64,000 nucleotides of DNA, taken from assembly GCF_007667275.1 (NCBI RefSeq), contig NZ_VDQT01000003.1:248001-312000 (forward strand), written 5' to 3'. Position numbers and translations under genes: made by a program. The notes under the pieces were generated by a model, which did not search any database, was not told where the DNA came from, and saw only the letters and a list, made by a program, of their open reading frames with translations. The DNA comes from Stenotrophomonas rhizophila (lineage in GTDB: Bacteria > Pseudomonadota > Gammaproteobacteria > Xanthomonadales > Xanthomonadaceae). This document shows, one piece after another, positions 20,507 to 30,030 of the stretch (its first letter is position 1; every line of letters starts with the position of its first letter).

Positions 20507-20674
20507 GGCGGCGCACCGCACCGGCGCTTGGCGGGAACCGTCGCAACGTACGGGGCAGCATGGTTTTCACGCCACGTTTACTGCGTCGGCAGGGGGTCCC
20601 GGCCATGGAACGGGTGAGCTAGACTGTCCGCCTTTGCGGCCTCCGGGCCGCCCTGAACGGAAGTGTCATCCCGC

Positions 20675-21552
<878 letters not shown>

Positions 21553-21553
<1 letters not shown>

Positions 21554-22917
21554 TGGCCGCGCGTCGTTATTTCGGCACCGACGGCATTCGCGGCCGGGTC
21601 GGGCAGGGGGTCATTTCGGCCGATTTCGTGCTGCGCCTGGGCAACGCGCTGGGTCGGGTGCTGACCGCGCGCGGCAAACATGCCCCGGGCCAGCGCCCGG
21701 TGGTGGTGATCGGCAAGGACACGCGGATTTCCGGCTACATGTTCGAAGCGGCGCTGGAAGCCGGGCTGGTCGCGGCCGGTGCCGACGTGCAGCTGCTGGG
21801 ACCGATGCCCACGCCGGCGGTGGCCTTCCTGACCCGCACGCTGGGTGCCGATGCCGGCATCGTGATCAGTGCCTCGCACAATCCGCACTACGACAACGGC
21901 ATCAAGTTCTTCTCCGCCGATGGCGAAAAGCTCGACGACGCGACCGAGCTGGCACTGGAAGCGGCGCTGGACACCGACTTCACCACGGTCGATTCGGACC
22001 GTCTCGGCAAGGCGGCACGCGCACGTGATGCGGTGGGCCGCTACATCGAGTTCTGCAAGGCCAGCGTACCGCGAGGATTCGACCTGCGCGGCTTGAAGAT
22101 CGTGCTCGACTGCGCGCATGGCGCGACCTATCACATCGCACCGTTGCTGTTCCGCGAGCTGGGCGCGGACGTGGTGGCCATCGGCGCCGAGCCCAATGGC
22201 GTGAACATCAACGACGGTGTCGGGTCGATGCACATCGACAACCTCGCTGCGAAAGTGCGCGAGGTCGGCGCGGACCTGGGCATCGCGTTCGACGGCGACG
22301 GCGACCGCGTGTTGATGGCCGACGACCAGGGCAACCCGGTCGATGGCGATGACCTGCTGTACGTGCTTGCCGCGGCGTGGCAGAAGAGCGGCCGCCTGCG
22401 CGGACCGGTGGTCGGCACGCTGATGACCAATTTCGGGCTGGAGCAGGCGCTGGAACGCCTGGGCCTGCCGTTCGTGCGCAGCAACGTCGGTGACCGCTAC
22501 GTGCACCAGGCGCTGGTGGAAGGCGGCGGCGTGCTGGGGGGCGAGGCGTCCGGGCATCTGCTGTGCCTGGACCGGGCGACCACCGGCGATGCCATCGTCA
22601 GTGCGCTGCAGGTGCTGGAAGTGCTGAGGCGCGACGGCGTGTCGCTGCGCACGGCGCTGTCGGACGTGACCAAGGTGCCGCAGAAGACCGTCAACGTACG
22701 CCTGGGCGATGTCTCGGCCAAGGCAATCGTGCAGTCCGCTGGCGTGCAGTCGGCACTGGCCGACGCGCAGCAGGCGGTGAAGGGCCACGGCCGCGCGTTC
22801 CTGCGCCCGTCCGGCACCGAGCCCGTCGTGCGGGTCACGGTGGAGGCAGACACGGCCGAGTTGATGCAGGGCACGCTGGACAGCCTCTCCGCCGCGGTGA
22901 AGGCAGCAGCGGCATGA
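21553..22917 (+). CDS. glmM: Phosphoglucosamine mutase
   Basis: Converts glucosamine-6-phosphate to glucosamine-1-phosphate for UDP-GlcNAc, feeding peptidoglycan and LPS. The 454-residue product has the start [17 protein letters not shown], the phosphorylated active-site Ser 108 in ISASHNP, the metal-binding FDGDGDR and the phosphate-binding [11 protein letters not shown]. The ATG overlaps the accD stop by one base. It is followed by a strong terminator. Confidence 0.97.
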
Positions 22918-22920
22918 TGA

Positions 22921-22946
22921 AAAACCCGGCTTCGGCCGGGTTTTTT
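22921..22946 (+). terminator. Intrinsic terminator after glmM
   Basis: AAAACCCGGC-TTCG-GCCGGGTTTT with two further Ts: a 10-bp stem with a stable TTCG loop. The A-run on the other arm means it may also work for minus-strand transcription. Confidence 0.92.
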
Positions 22947-22993
22947 GGTTGGGTGGATATCGCGCGCAGAGCAGCGATTCACTACTACGAGCT

Positions 22994-23108
22994 GGGGCGG
23001 CCGACGGGCAACCCCGCTCCGGGACACGCCGTGAACCCTTCAATGGGGGCTTGTCAAAAACATCCATGTTTTTGACAGTCCCTACGGGGGTTACCCGCCG
23101 GCCGCCCC
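22994..23108. repeat. Long inverted-repeat element, copy A
   Basis: A 115-bp element with 22-nt arms at 22994-23015 and 23087-23108 (two mismatches, both of which become G-U pairs if the minus strand is transcribed). It encloses a core shared with copy B at 28325-28436, including the perfect inner palindrome GTCAAAAACAT-CC-ATGTTTTTGAC. It lies between the convergent glmM and polysaccharide deacetylase genes. Confidence 0.85.
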
Positions 23109-23126
23109 CGAAAGTTGGTCGAAGCG

Positions 23127-23150
23127 GTAGGGTCGGTTCCCGAACGACTG
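23127..23150 (+). repeat. GTAG-led short stem-loop element, copy 2
   Basis: GTAG followed by GGTCG-GTTCCCGAA-CGACT. It matches copy 1 at 3087-3110 with compensating changes in the stem. The remaining bases to the deacetylase gene (23151-23209) hold nothing recognisable. Confidence 0.55.
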
Positions 23151-23209
23151 CCGATACCGCGGATCGGCCCTTTAACGCATGACCCTTGAACAGGGAAGCG
23201 CTTTCCGGA

Positions 23210-24064
23210 TCACGGTCCCGCCACCATGTTTTTCTGCCTGGCCTTGAAACGGTTGAACACCGGTGCGATCAACGGGTGGTAGCTCCAGGCGATGCGTTTG
23301 CGCAGCCAGCTGGCGGGGCGGTTGCGGATCGCGAAACGATAGATGTGCTCCGGATCGCCACCCACCACGTTGCGCCCGAACGGATGCGTGGTGTGCAGGT
23401 AACGGAATCCGTGCGCGCGCGCGATGGGCAGGTAATCCTCATCGAAATCGCCGTAGGGCCAGCACAGTGTGTCGGAGACCTCGCCCAGCTGCTGCTGCAG
23501 CACCGCACGGGCCATTTCCAGGTCGCCGGCGATGCCGTCGCACTTCTGCTCGCGGCTGATGTCCTGCTTCATCCAGCGCGTGTGGGTATGGGTGTGGCAA
23601 TGCACTTCGAACGTGCCGGCCTCGATCATCGCGCGCGCTTCGCTCCAGCGCATCATCACGTCATCGTGGCGGTTCTCACGCAGGATCGCGTCTTCGCAGC
23701 CGCGGTGGTCCGGCGTGGCCGGCAGCGCCGCGCCGGGCTGCCCGGCATGCGGGCGCAGCGGACCTTCGCCCATCCAGCCGGTGACCACGAACACCACCGC
23801 GTGCATGCCGTACTTCTGCAGGATCGGGTGCGCGTAGACCCAGTTGTCCAGGTAGCCGTCGTCGAAGGTGATCACGATGGACTTCCGCGGCACCGGTTTG
23901 CCTGCCAGGAAGTCGGCGTACTGCGCCAGCGTCAGCGACGTCCAGCCGTTGTCGGCCAGCCACGCGATCTGGCTTTCGAAGTTTTCCGGCGACACCGTGA
24001 TCATGCCCGGCGAGGGCGATACATGGTGGTGCATCAGCACCGGTACGGATCTAGCGTTGGCCAT
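23210..24064 (-). CDS. Polysaccharide deacetylase family protein
   Basis: NodB-fold deacetylase, 284 residues, likely acting on an N-acetylated sugar of an envelope polysaccharide or LPS. The motifs are IVITFDDGYLDNW (catalytic Asp and metal Asp) and FEVHCHTHTHTRW (metal-binding His pair), then LCWPYGDFDEDYL. No clear signal peptide is present (MANARSVPVLMHHHV), so it may act on the cytoplasmic side. It overlaps the glycosyltransferase gene by 14 nt and is last in the three-gene minus-strand operon. Confidence 0.9.
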   Translation of the reverse strand: MANARSVPVLMHHHVSPSPGMITVSPENFESQIAWLADNGWTSLTLAQYADFLAGKPVPRKSIVITFDDGYLDNWVYAHPILQKYGMHAVVFVVTGWMGEGPLRPHAGQPGAALPATPDHRGCEDAILRENRHDDVMMRWSEARAMIEAGTFEVHCHTHTHTRWMKQDISREQKCDGIAGDLEMARAVLQQQLGEVSDTLCWPYGDFDEDYLPIARAHGFRYLHTTHPFGRNVVGGDPEHIYRFAIRNRPASWLRKRIAWSYHPLIAPVFNRFKARQKNMVAGP

Positions 24065-25205
24065 GGCCCAGTTCCTTCAACCACTGGTGGTAATAGTACT
24101 CGGTGGCTTCGGTGTGGCCGGTGGGGGTGAAGCGGTGCGCGCTGCGCATCCAGTCCCAGCCGGCCCGGCCCATCTGCCTGCGGCGTTCGGGGTCTTCCAC
24201 CAGCGCCCGCAGCGCATCGGTCAGCGCGGCCGGGTCGCCGAGCGGGGCCAGCAATGCATTGCTGCCTTCCACCAGCATTTCCGGCACGCCGCCCACCCGC
24301 GTGGCCACGATCGGGACGCCCACGTACGCCGCTTCCAGGAACACCGTGCCGGCGGCTTCCTTGTGCGTGGCCAGTGCGAACACATCGAATGCGGTCATCA
24401 ACCGGCAGGCGCCCAGCCGGTAGCCGAGCAGGTGCACCTGCGCGGCAATGCCCAGTTCCTCGCGCAGCGCCGTCAACCGCTCCATCACCGGCTTGCCGTC
24501 GCCGACGATCACCAGCTGCAGTTCCGGGTGCTGCCGGCAGAGGGGGGCGATGGCCCGCAACAGGTCGGCGTGGCCCTTGGCCTCGCGCAGCACTGCCACG
24601 CAGCCGACCACGGTCTGCGCGTCGTTGAAGCCCAACTCGCGGCGCACCTCGGCGCGAGTGTCCTGCAGGCACTGCCAGGCGTCGTCGCTGCCCGCCTGCG
24701 ACCACTGCGGCGGCACCGCGATCGGCGGCACGATGCCGATGTGCGTGTCGGCAATACCGCGATGGACCAGTAGCTGTTTGACGAAGCTGCTCACGGTGAG
24801 CACGCGGTGCGGCAGGCCGGTGTAGGTGAGCAGGGAATTGACCGGGCTCATCAGGTGCCGGGAGCGCACCACCAGCGGCGCGCCACCCAGGCGCGCGCCG
24901 GCGGCGGCGATCAGCGCGTCACGGCGGCTGGTGGTGTTCACCACGTCATAGGTGTGGCGCCGGACCAGGCGCGACACCCACCAGATCCCGCGCAGTAGTC
25001 GCAACAGTCCACCCATTTTCAAGGCATGCACGGTGAAGCCGGCTTCGCGCGCCATCTCGCCCAGGCGCGCGCCGGGCTGGCACAGCAGCGACACGTCGTG
25101 GCCGCGGTCGCGCATGGCCAGCATGTGGCGGTAGATATAGATCTCCTGCCCACCAAATCCCTTGGCGGCTTCGGTATGCAGGATCTTGAGCGGCTTGTTC
25201 ATCAT
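24051..25205 (-). CDS. Glycosyltransferase family 4 protein
   Basis: GT-B-fold retaining glycosyltransferase, 384 residues. The N-terminal domain has ILHTEAAKGFGGQEIY; the C-terminal domain has VVGCVAVLREAKGHADLL and the sugar-nucleotide-binding EAAGTVFLEAAYVGVPIVA (the E-x7-E motif). No membrane segments are seen. It sits between the YejM-like and deacetylase genes, so a role in LPS or exopolysaccharide assembly is inferred; donor and acceptor are unknown. Confidence 0.9.
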   Translation of the reverse strand: MMNKPLKILHTEAAKGFGGQEIYIYRHMLAMRDRGHDVSLLCQPGARLGEMAREAGFTVHALKMGGLLRLLRGIWWVSRLVRRHTYDVVNTTSRRDALIAAAGARLGGAPLVVRSRHLMSPVNSLLTYTGLPHRVLTVSSFVKQLLVHRGIADTHIGIVPPIAVPPQWSQAGSDDAWQCLQDTRAEVRRELGFNDAQTVVGCVAVLREAKGHADLLRAIAPLCRQHPELQLVIVGDGKPVMERLTALREELGIAAQVHLLGYRLGACRLMTAFDVFALATHKEAAGTVFLEAAYVGVPIVATRVGGVPEMLVEGSNALLAPLGDPAALTDALRALVEDPERRRQMGRAGWDWMRSAHRFTPTGHTEATEYYYHQWLKELGHGQR

Positions 25206-25235
25206 GAACGTTCCAGGGGTCTCGGACAGTCAACG

Positions 25236-27098
25236 TCATTGCTTGCGGAAGTGGGTCAACGCCTTCCAGGCGGTGCGTACCGCGGCCGGGTCCGGCGGCT
25301 GCCCGGCCAGGGGCAGGTAGTGCGCATCCAGGGTGGTGGCGTTGCCGAACTTGTCGAACACGAAGGTGCGGTCGCCCTGGCGGATGCCGCGCTGCGACCA
25401 GCTTTCCACCAGCAGGGGACGGGCCGGGCGCCCGGCGTCGAACAGGTCCTGGCCGGTGCTGAAATCGGCCAGCGGGTTCTCGCAGCCCAGGCCGTAGCGC
25501 ATCAGGGTGGGCACCCAGTCTTCGTGGCTGCTGGCGCCGGCATGCGCGGCCGGCGCGCGATCGGGCCAATGCAGTACGAAGGGCACCTGCATCTGGTAGT
25601 CGGAGAAGTTGCCGTTGTGGCCCCAGTAGTTCAGTCCGAGGTCGTTGAATTCCTCGGCATGGTCGCCGGTTACCAGCACGATGGTGTTGTCGGCCTGGCC
25701 ACTGTCGCGCAGGGTCGCCAGCAACTCGCCGACCAGCGCGTCGGCGTAGTGCACGGCGGTGCGGTAGCGGTTGCGCTCGGGCGTGGGGTCGTGGTCGTCG
25801 TCGAAGGCCAGGAAATTCACGCTGTCGGCCATGGGCGTGGCCAGCGCCGGGTAGTCCGGTGGCAGGTGGTAGGGCGCGTGCGTGCTGTCCAGGAACACCA
25901 TGCCGAACCACGGACGTTCGCCGGTGCCGCGGATGTCGGCGCGCAGTGCATCGACGATGTGGCGGTCGCGTGCGGCGACCGGCAGCGACGACGGGGCGGT
26001 ATGCAGCTGTTCGCGGACCTGCGCGAACACGGTGCGGTCGAACTCGGGGCTGTACAGCGGGGCGCTGCCGTACAGGTGCAGGGCGTAACCCTGCTGCTGC
26101 AGCACGTCGAACAGGATCGAGCCGCGCTGTTCGCTGAGCATGCTCGGCCAGTACCCGCCGGGCAGGCCATACAGCAGCCCGAACAGGCCATAGCGGGTGG
26201 CGTTGCCGCTGCTGTAGTGCTGGTCGAAGCGTTCCGACTGCCGGGCCAGCGCCCAGGTGGCGGGCATGGTGTCGGCATCCAGCGCGTCATGCCGCAGCGA
26301 TTCCAGCACCACCACCAGCACGTTGGGGCGGGTATGGCTCTGGCAGCGCAGCGGATGCAACGGGTACTGCAGCTGGCTGTGCCGCGGGTCGGGCAGGGTG
26401 GCCTGTGGAGCGCTGCGCACGCCGAGGCGGTGCATGTGGCGCTTGGCGGTGATCGGCTGGGCCCAGGGCAGGTAGGCCCATTGGCCGGTAACCGCGCGTT
26501 CGCCCACGGCGTCGTAGTAAGCGGTGCCGACCTGGCCGGTCGCCATCAGCAGCAATCCGGCGGCCCAGGCCAGCAGCACGGGGCGGCGCCGGGCGCGGTC
26601 GGGCAGCAGTTTCCAGCACGCCCACGCCAGCAGCCCCTCGGCGGCGGCTACCGCGGCCAGGACGCCGAGCGACTGCAGCCAGCTCTGCCAGGACAGCGCG
26701 ACCTGGTCCTGCAGCGCGCCGCCGAACACCATGTTCAGCACCATGGCATTGAGGTGGAAGCGGTACAGCGCGAACACCTTGGCATCGACCAGCAGCAGGC
26801 ACAGCCACAGGCCCTGCAGCAGGACCGCGCTGGCCACCAATGGGCGCGGTGAGCGCGGCCACAGGCCGACGGCGAGTGGCAGCAGCGACACCAGGGCGCC
26901 GAAGGCAAGGAAATGGCCGGGCAGGGCGACCGCCAGGTAGCCCAGTCCCAGCGCACCGCCGGGGTTGTCGTGCAGGGGGGCATTGCCCAGTGCAATGGCG
27001 ACGGCGACGCAGGCGTTGAGGGTGGTGAACAGGCTCAGCCACGCCAGACGCGTCCAGCGCGTGGGCATGAGCGGGTCAGGGGAATGCGATACGTCCAT
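25236..27098 (-). CDS. YejM/PbgA-like membrane protein with sulfatase-fold domain
   Basis: A 620-residue inner-membrane protein with about five N-terminal membrane helices (DUF3413-like) and a C-terminal periplasmic sulfatase-fold domain from about residue 255. The stretch VVVLESLRHDALDADTMP followed by QHYSSGNATRYGLFGLLYGL resembles E. coli YejM (PbgA/LapC), which senses LPS and controls LpxC turnover. VTGDHAEEFNDLG supplies the C-terminal metal-site residues of the fold. It heads an operon with a glycosyltransferase and a deacetylase, unlike E. coli. ATG 27068 (MPTRWTRLAW) is an alternative start. Confidence 0.85.
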   Translation of the reverse strand: MDVSHSPDPLMPTRWTRLAWLSLFTTLNACVAVAIALGNAPLHDNPGGALGLGYLAVALPGHFLAFGALVSLLPLAVGLWPRSPRPLVASAVLLQGLWLCLLLVDAKVFALYRFHLNAMVLNMVFGGALQDQVALSWQSWLQSLGVLAAVAAAEGLLAWACWKLLPDRARRRPVLLAWAAGLLLMATGQVGTAYYDAVGERAVTGQWAYLPWAQPITAKRHMHRLGVRSAPQATLPDPRHSQLQYPLHPLRCQSHTRPNVLVVVLESLRHDALDADTMPATWALARQSERFDQHYSSGNATRYGLFGLLYGLPGGYWPSMLSEQRGSILFDVLQQQGYALHLYGSAPLYSPEFDRTVFAQVREQLHTAPSSLPVAARDRHIVDALRADIRGTGERPWFGMVFLDSTHAPYHLPPDYPALATPMADSVNFLAFDDDHDPTPERNRYRTAVHYADALVGELLATLRDSGQADNTIVLVTGDHAEEFNDLGLNYWGHNGNFSDYQMQVPFVLHWPDRAPAAHAGASSHEDWVPTLMRYGLGCENPLADFSTGQDLFDAGRPARPLLVESWSQRGIRQGDRTFVFDKFGNATTLDAHYLPLAGQPPDPAAVRTAWKALTHFRKQ

Positions 27099-27304
27099 GC
27101 AGGGTCAGGCGCGGAAGAGTGGATCGGAAGACGTGGCGGCGGCGGCGTCCTGTGCCTCCCCGGTCGCGACATGGCGAAGGGGTGGGCGCATTGTATCGGT
27201 TTGTATCAATGTATCGTCGGCGCCTATTGTCCGATCTGGCACAATGTTCAGCCGGGCCACCGTCATGGCCCTGCATCCCTACTCCGAATACGCCAGGAAC
27301 CGCT

Positions 27305-28240
27305 GTGAGCCAGATCCCCACCCTCGACATCACCCGCTTCGACAGTGACCGCGACGCCTTCGTCGCCGAGCTGGGCGCGGCCTACCGCGAATGGGGTTTC
27401 GCGGGCATCCGCAACCACGGTATTCCGCAGGCGGACATCGATGGGGCTTACGAGGTCTTCAAGGCCTTCTTCGCGCTGCCGGAGGAGACCAAGCGCCAGT
27501 ACCACCTGCCGGGCACCGGCGGTGCGCGCGGCTACACGCCGTTCGGCGTGGAAACGGCGAAGGGCTCCAAGCATTTCGACCTGAAGGAGTTCTGGCACAT
27601 CGGCCGTGAGATCCCGGACGATTCGAAGTACCGCGAGGTGATGGCACCGAACCTGTGGCCAACCGAGGTGCCGGGTTTCCGTGAGAAGGGCTATGGCCTG
27701 TTCCAGGCACTGGACCAGCTGGGTTCGCGGGTGCTGTCGGCGCTGGCGCTGCACATCGGCCTGCCGATCGACTTCTTCGCCGACAAGACCAACAACGGCA
27801 ATTCGATCCTGCGCCCGATCCACTACCCGCCGATCACCGCGGACGACATTCCGAACGTGCGCGCGGGCGCGCACGGCGACATCAACTTCATCACCCTGCT
27901 GGTCGGCGCCAGTGCGGCGGGCCTGGAAGTGCAGTCGCACGAGGGCAAGTGGGTGCCGTTCACGTCTGACGCGGACACCATCGTGGTCAACATCGGCGAC
28001 ATGCTGCAGCGCCTGACCAACCACGTGTACCCGTCGACCATCCACCGCGTGGTCAACCCCCCGGGCGAGCAGGCCCGCCAGCCGCGCTACTCGGTGCCGT
28101 TCTTCCTGCACCCGAACCCGGATTTCCTGATCGACGTGCTGCCGACCTGCATCACCCCGGAAAACCCGAGCCGCTACCCGGAGCCCATCACCGCCCATGG
28201 GTTCCTGGAAGAGCGACTGCGTGAGATCAAGCTGAAGTGA
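27305..28240 (+). CDS. Isopenicillin N synthase-like 2-oxoglutarate/Fe(II) dioxygenase
   Basis: Non-haem iron oxygenase of the isopenicillin N synthase-like family, 311 residues, cytoplasmic. It has the N-terminal DIOX_N region (PTLDITRFDSDRDAF) and the 2OG-Fe(II) core with the iron ligands His and Asp in AHGDINFIT, the distal His in STIHRVVNPPG and the 2OG-binding Arg in PRYSVPFFLHPNPD. The substrate is unknown. The GTG start at 27305 follows AGGAA by 5 nt. A terminator follows. Confidence 0.9.
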   Translation: MSQIPTLDITRFDSDRDAFVAELGAAYREWGFAGIRNHGIPQADIDGAYEVFKAFFALPEETKRQYHLPGTGGARGYTPFGVETAKGSKHFDLKEFWHIGREIPDDSKYREVMAPNLWPTEVPGFREKGYGLFQALDQLGSRVLSALALHIGLPIDFFADKTNNGNSILRPIHYPPITADDIPNVRAGAHGDINFITLLVGASAAGLEVQSHEGKWVPFTSDADTIVVNIGDMLQRLTNHVYPSTIHRVVNPPGEQARQPRYSVPFFLHPNPDFLIDVLPTCITPENPSRYPEPITAHGFLEERLREIKLK

Positions 28241-28246
28241 TTGTTG

Positions 28247-28271
28247 AAGGCCACCGCGAGGTGGCCTTTTT
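28247..28271 (+). terminator. Intrinsic terminator after the dioxygenase gene
   Basis: AAGGCCACC-GCGA-GGTGGCCTT, a perfect 9-bp stem with a tetraloop, then a T-run. It begins a 471-bp non-coding stretch (28241-28711) that also holds a small palindrome, inverted-repeat element B, two opposed REPs and the tpiA leader. Confidence 0.92.
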
Positions 28272-28293
28272 ATTGGTCGGTTGTTTGTTGGCG

Positions 28294-28312
28294 CGAACAG
28301 CCTGGCTGTTCG
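28294..28312. repeat. Short perfect palindrome
   Basis: CGAACAGCC-T-GGCTGTTCG, a 9-bp inverted repeat with a single-base centre just after the terminator. It has no GTAG flank and its role is unknown. Confidence 0.55.
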
Positions 28313-28324
28313 TTCCTATCGGCT

Positions 28325-28436
28325 GGGGCGAGGGCCGGTATGCCCCTCCGCGACACGCCGTGAACCCGTCCATGGGGGCTTGTCAAAAACATCCATGTTT
28401 TTGACAGTCGCTGCGGGGCATACCGGCCCTCGCCCC
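28325..28436. repeat. Long inverted-repeat element, copy B
   Basis: A 112-bp element with perfect 22-nt arms at 28325-28346 and 28415-28436. The core matches copy A at 22994-23108, including GACACGCCGTGAACCC and the inner palindrome GTCAAAAACAT-CC-ATGTTTTTGAC. The middle of the arms differs completely from copy A while keeping self-complementarity. Confidence 0.88.
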
Positions 28437-28467
28437 CGAAGGTAGATCGATGCCGGACGGAAACAGC

Positions 28468-28492
28468 GCCACGACCAACGGTCGTGGCCTAC
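28468..28492 (-). repeat. SMAG/REP palindrome upstream of tpiA, minus orientation
   Basis: GCCACGACC-AAC-GGTCGTGGC followed by CTAC: a perfect 9-bp stem. It forms an opposed pair with the element at 28515-28539. Confidence 0.85.
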
Positions 28493-28514
28493 CAATGGGT
28501 GATCGATCGTTTCG

Positions 28515-28539
28515 GTAGGTGCCGACCGTTGGTCGGTAC
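28515..28539 (+). repeat. SMAG/REP palindrome upstream of tpiA, plus orientation
   Basis: GTAG then GTGCCGACC-GTT-GGTCGGTAC, a 9-bp stem with one mismatched position that can form a G-U pair. It faces the element at 28468-28492. Confidence 0.8.
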
Positions 28540-28642
28540 GCCTTACCGCTCTAATGCGTGCGCCCCGGCCCCGCAACCCATACGAGCCGGCAACCTTGAT
28601 CTGCTCTGGCTCTGGCTCTGGCAATATCCATTTGAAATGTAA

Positions 28643-28659
28643 GCGTTTTCGGGAAACGC
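28643..28659. promoter_or_regulatory. Palindrome in the tpiA upstream region
   Basis: GCGTTT-TCGGG-AAACGC is a perfect 6-bp inverted repeat 53 nt before tpiA. A TTGAAA at 28632-28637 lies next to it, and just upstream the hexamer GCTCTG is repeated about 3.3 times (28603-28622). An operator or promoter role is only a guess. Confidence 0.3.
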
Positions 28660-28711
28660 GGATTCGTTACATCCGGTATCATTGCCGGCTGATACCCAAA
28701 GGAGCCCGCCC

Positions 28712-29467
28712 ATGCGCCGCAAGATCGTCGCCGGTAACTGGAAGCTGCACGGCAGCCGCCAATTCGCGACCGACCTGGTCCGCGATATCGTCGCCAGTCT
28801 CCCGAAGGAAGGAGTGGAGGTCGTCATCCTGCCGCCGCTGCCGTACCTGGGGGAACTGGTCGATGACTTCCAGGGCCACGCTGTCGCTTTCGGGTCGCAG
28901 GACGTCAGCTCCAATGAGAAGGGCGCCTATACCGGCGAAGTCTGCGCTGCCATGCTGGCCGACGTCGGCGCCCGCTATGGCCTGGTCGGCCACTCCGAGC
29001 GCCGCCAGTACCACAACGAGAGCAGCGAGCTGGTCGCGCGCAAGTTCGCCGCCGCCGTGCACGCCGGCCTGGTGCCGGTGCTGTGCGTGGGCGAAACCCT
29101 GGAGCAGCGCGAAGCCGGCCAGACCGAGCAGGTCATCGCCAGCCAGCTCGCCCCCGTGCTCGACCTGGTCGGCGCGGCCGGCTTCCAGAACGCCGTGGTC
29201 GCCTACGAGCCGGTCTGGGCGATCGGCACCGGCCGGACCGCCAGCAAGGACCAGGCCCAGCAGGTCCATGCGTTCATCCGTGGCGAAGTGGCCAAGTGGG
29301 ATGCTAGAATCGCCGATTCGTTGCCGATCCTGTACGGCGGCAGCGTGAAGCCCGACAACGCCGGGGAGCTGTTCGCACAGCCCGATGTCGATGGTGGGCT
29401 GGTGGGCGGCGCCTCGCTGGTGGCCGCGGATTTCCTGGCCATCGCCCATGCGGCGGCCGGGCATTAA
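28712..29467 (+). CDS. tpiA: Triose-phosphate isomerase
   Basis: Glycolytic TIM-barrel enzyme that interconverts DHAP and glyceraldehyde-3-phosphate. The 251-residue product has the catalytic Lys 11 in VAGNWKLHG, the catalytic His in LVGHSERRQ and the catalytic Glu in AYEPVWAIGTG. I start at ATG 28712 with AAAGGA 8 nt upstream. secG follows; tpiA-secG-tRNA-Leu is a familiar order in gammaproteobacteria. Confidence 0.97.
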   Translation: MRRKIVAGNWKLHGSRQFATDLVRDIVASLPKEGVEVVILPPLPYLGELVDDFQGHAVAFGSQDVSSNEKGAYTGEVCAAMLADVGARYGLVGHSERRQYHNESSELVARKFAAAVHAGLVPVLCVGETLEQREAGQTEQVIASQLAPVLDLVGAAGFQNAVVAYEPVWAIGTGRTASKDQAQQVHAFIRGEVAKWDARIADSLPILYGGSVKPDNAGELFAQPDVDGGLVGGASLVAADFLAIAHAAAGH

Positions 29468-29477
29468 CAAGAAATGT

Positions 29478-29496
29478 TGCCGGCCCCGGGCCGGCA
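29478..29496 (+). promoter_or_regulatory. Hairpin between tpiA and secG
   Basis: TGCCGGCCC-C-GGGCCGGCA, a very stable 9-bp stem 11 nt after the tpiA stop and just before the secG ribosome-binding site. There is no T-run, so it may stabilise or uncouple messages rather than terminate. Confidence 0.5.
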
Positions 29497-29521
29497 CGAC
29501 ATGTCCGAGGACGGATTCGAA

Positions 29522-29965
29522 ATGCTGATGTTGATCCTCAATGTGGTCTATGTGCTGGTGGCGATTGCCATGATCGCGCTCATCCTGATGCAGCGTGGTT
29601 CCGGCGCGGCCGCAGGGTCGGGGTTCGGCGCCGGTGCCTCGGGCACGGTGTTCGGCGCGCGCGGCGCGTCCAACTTCCTGTCCAAGTCGACCAAGTGGCT
29701 GGCCGTGGTGTTCTTCGGCATCAGTCTGTTCATGGCCTGGTACGCCACCCATGGTGCGCGCCCGATGGCACAGCAGGATCTCGGCGTGATGTCGGCCCCG
29801 GCGGCAGCCACGGCCCCGGCCGTCCCCGCCGGCGAACTGCCGGCCGTGCCGAAGGCCCCCGAAGCCGCTGCGCCGCAGCCGGTTCCGCCGGCCGCTGTGC
29901 CGGCTCAGGCGGAAACGCCGAAATCTGGTGAAGAAAAGCCTTCGGAAGGCTCCCAGACTCGCTGA
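29522..29965 (+). CDS. secG: Preprotein translocase subunit SecG
   Basis: Small inner-membrane subunit of the SecYEG translocon that aids protein export. The 147-residue product has two membrane helices (about residues 3-23 and 55-72), separated by the conserved RGSGAAAGSGFGAGASGTVFGARG loop core. A long Ala/Pro-rich cytoplasmic tail makes it longer than E. coli SecG (110 residues). I choose ATG 29522 (MLMLILNVVYV), with GAGGA 10 nt upstream; an earlier in-frame start lies before the ribosome-binding site. Confidence 0.93.
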   Translation: MLMLILNVVYVLVAIAMIALILMQRGSGAAAGSGFGAGASGTVFGARGASNFLSKSTKWLAVVFFGISLFMAWYATHGARPMAQQDLGVMSAPAAATAPAVPAGELPAVPKAPEAAAPQPVPPAAVPAQAETPKSGEEKPSEGSQTR

Positions 29966-30030
29966 AGACGGTTACAATATGCGGCGCGTTGGAGGAGTCC
30001 GGTAGGAAATCCCTCCAGCGCGACACGTAA

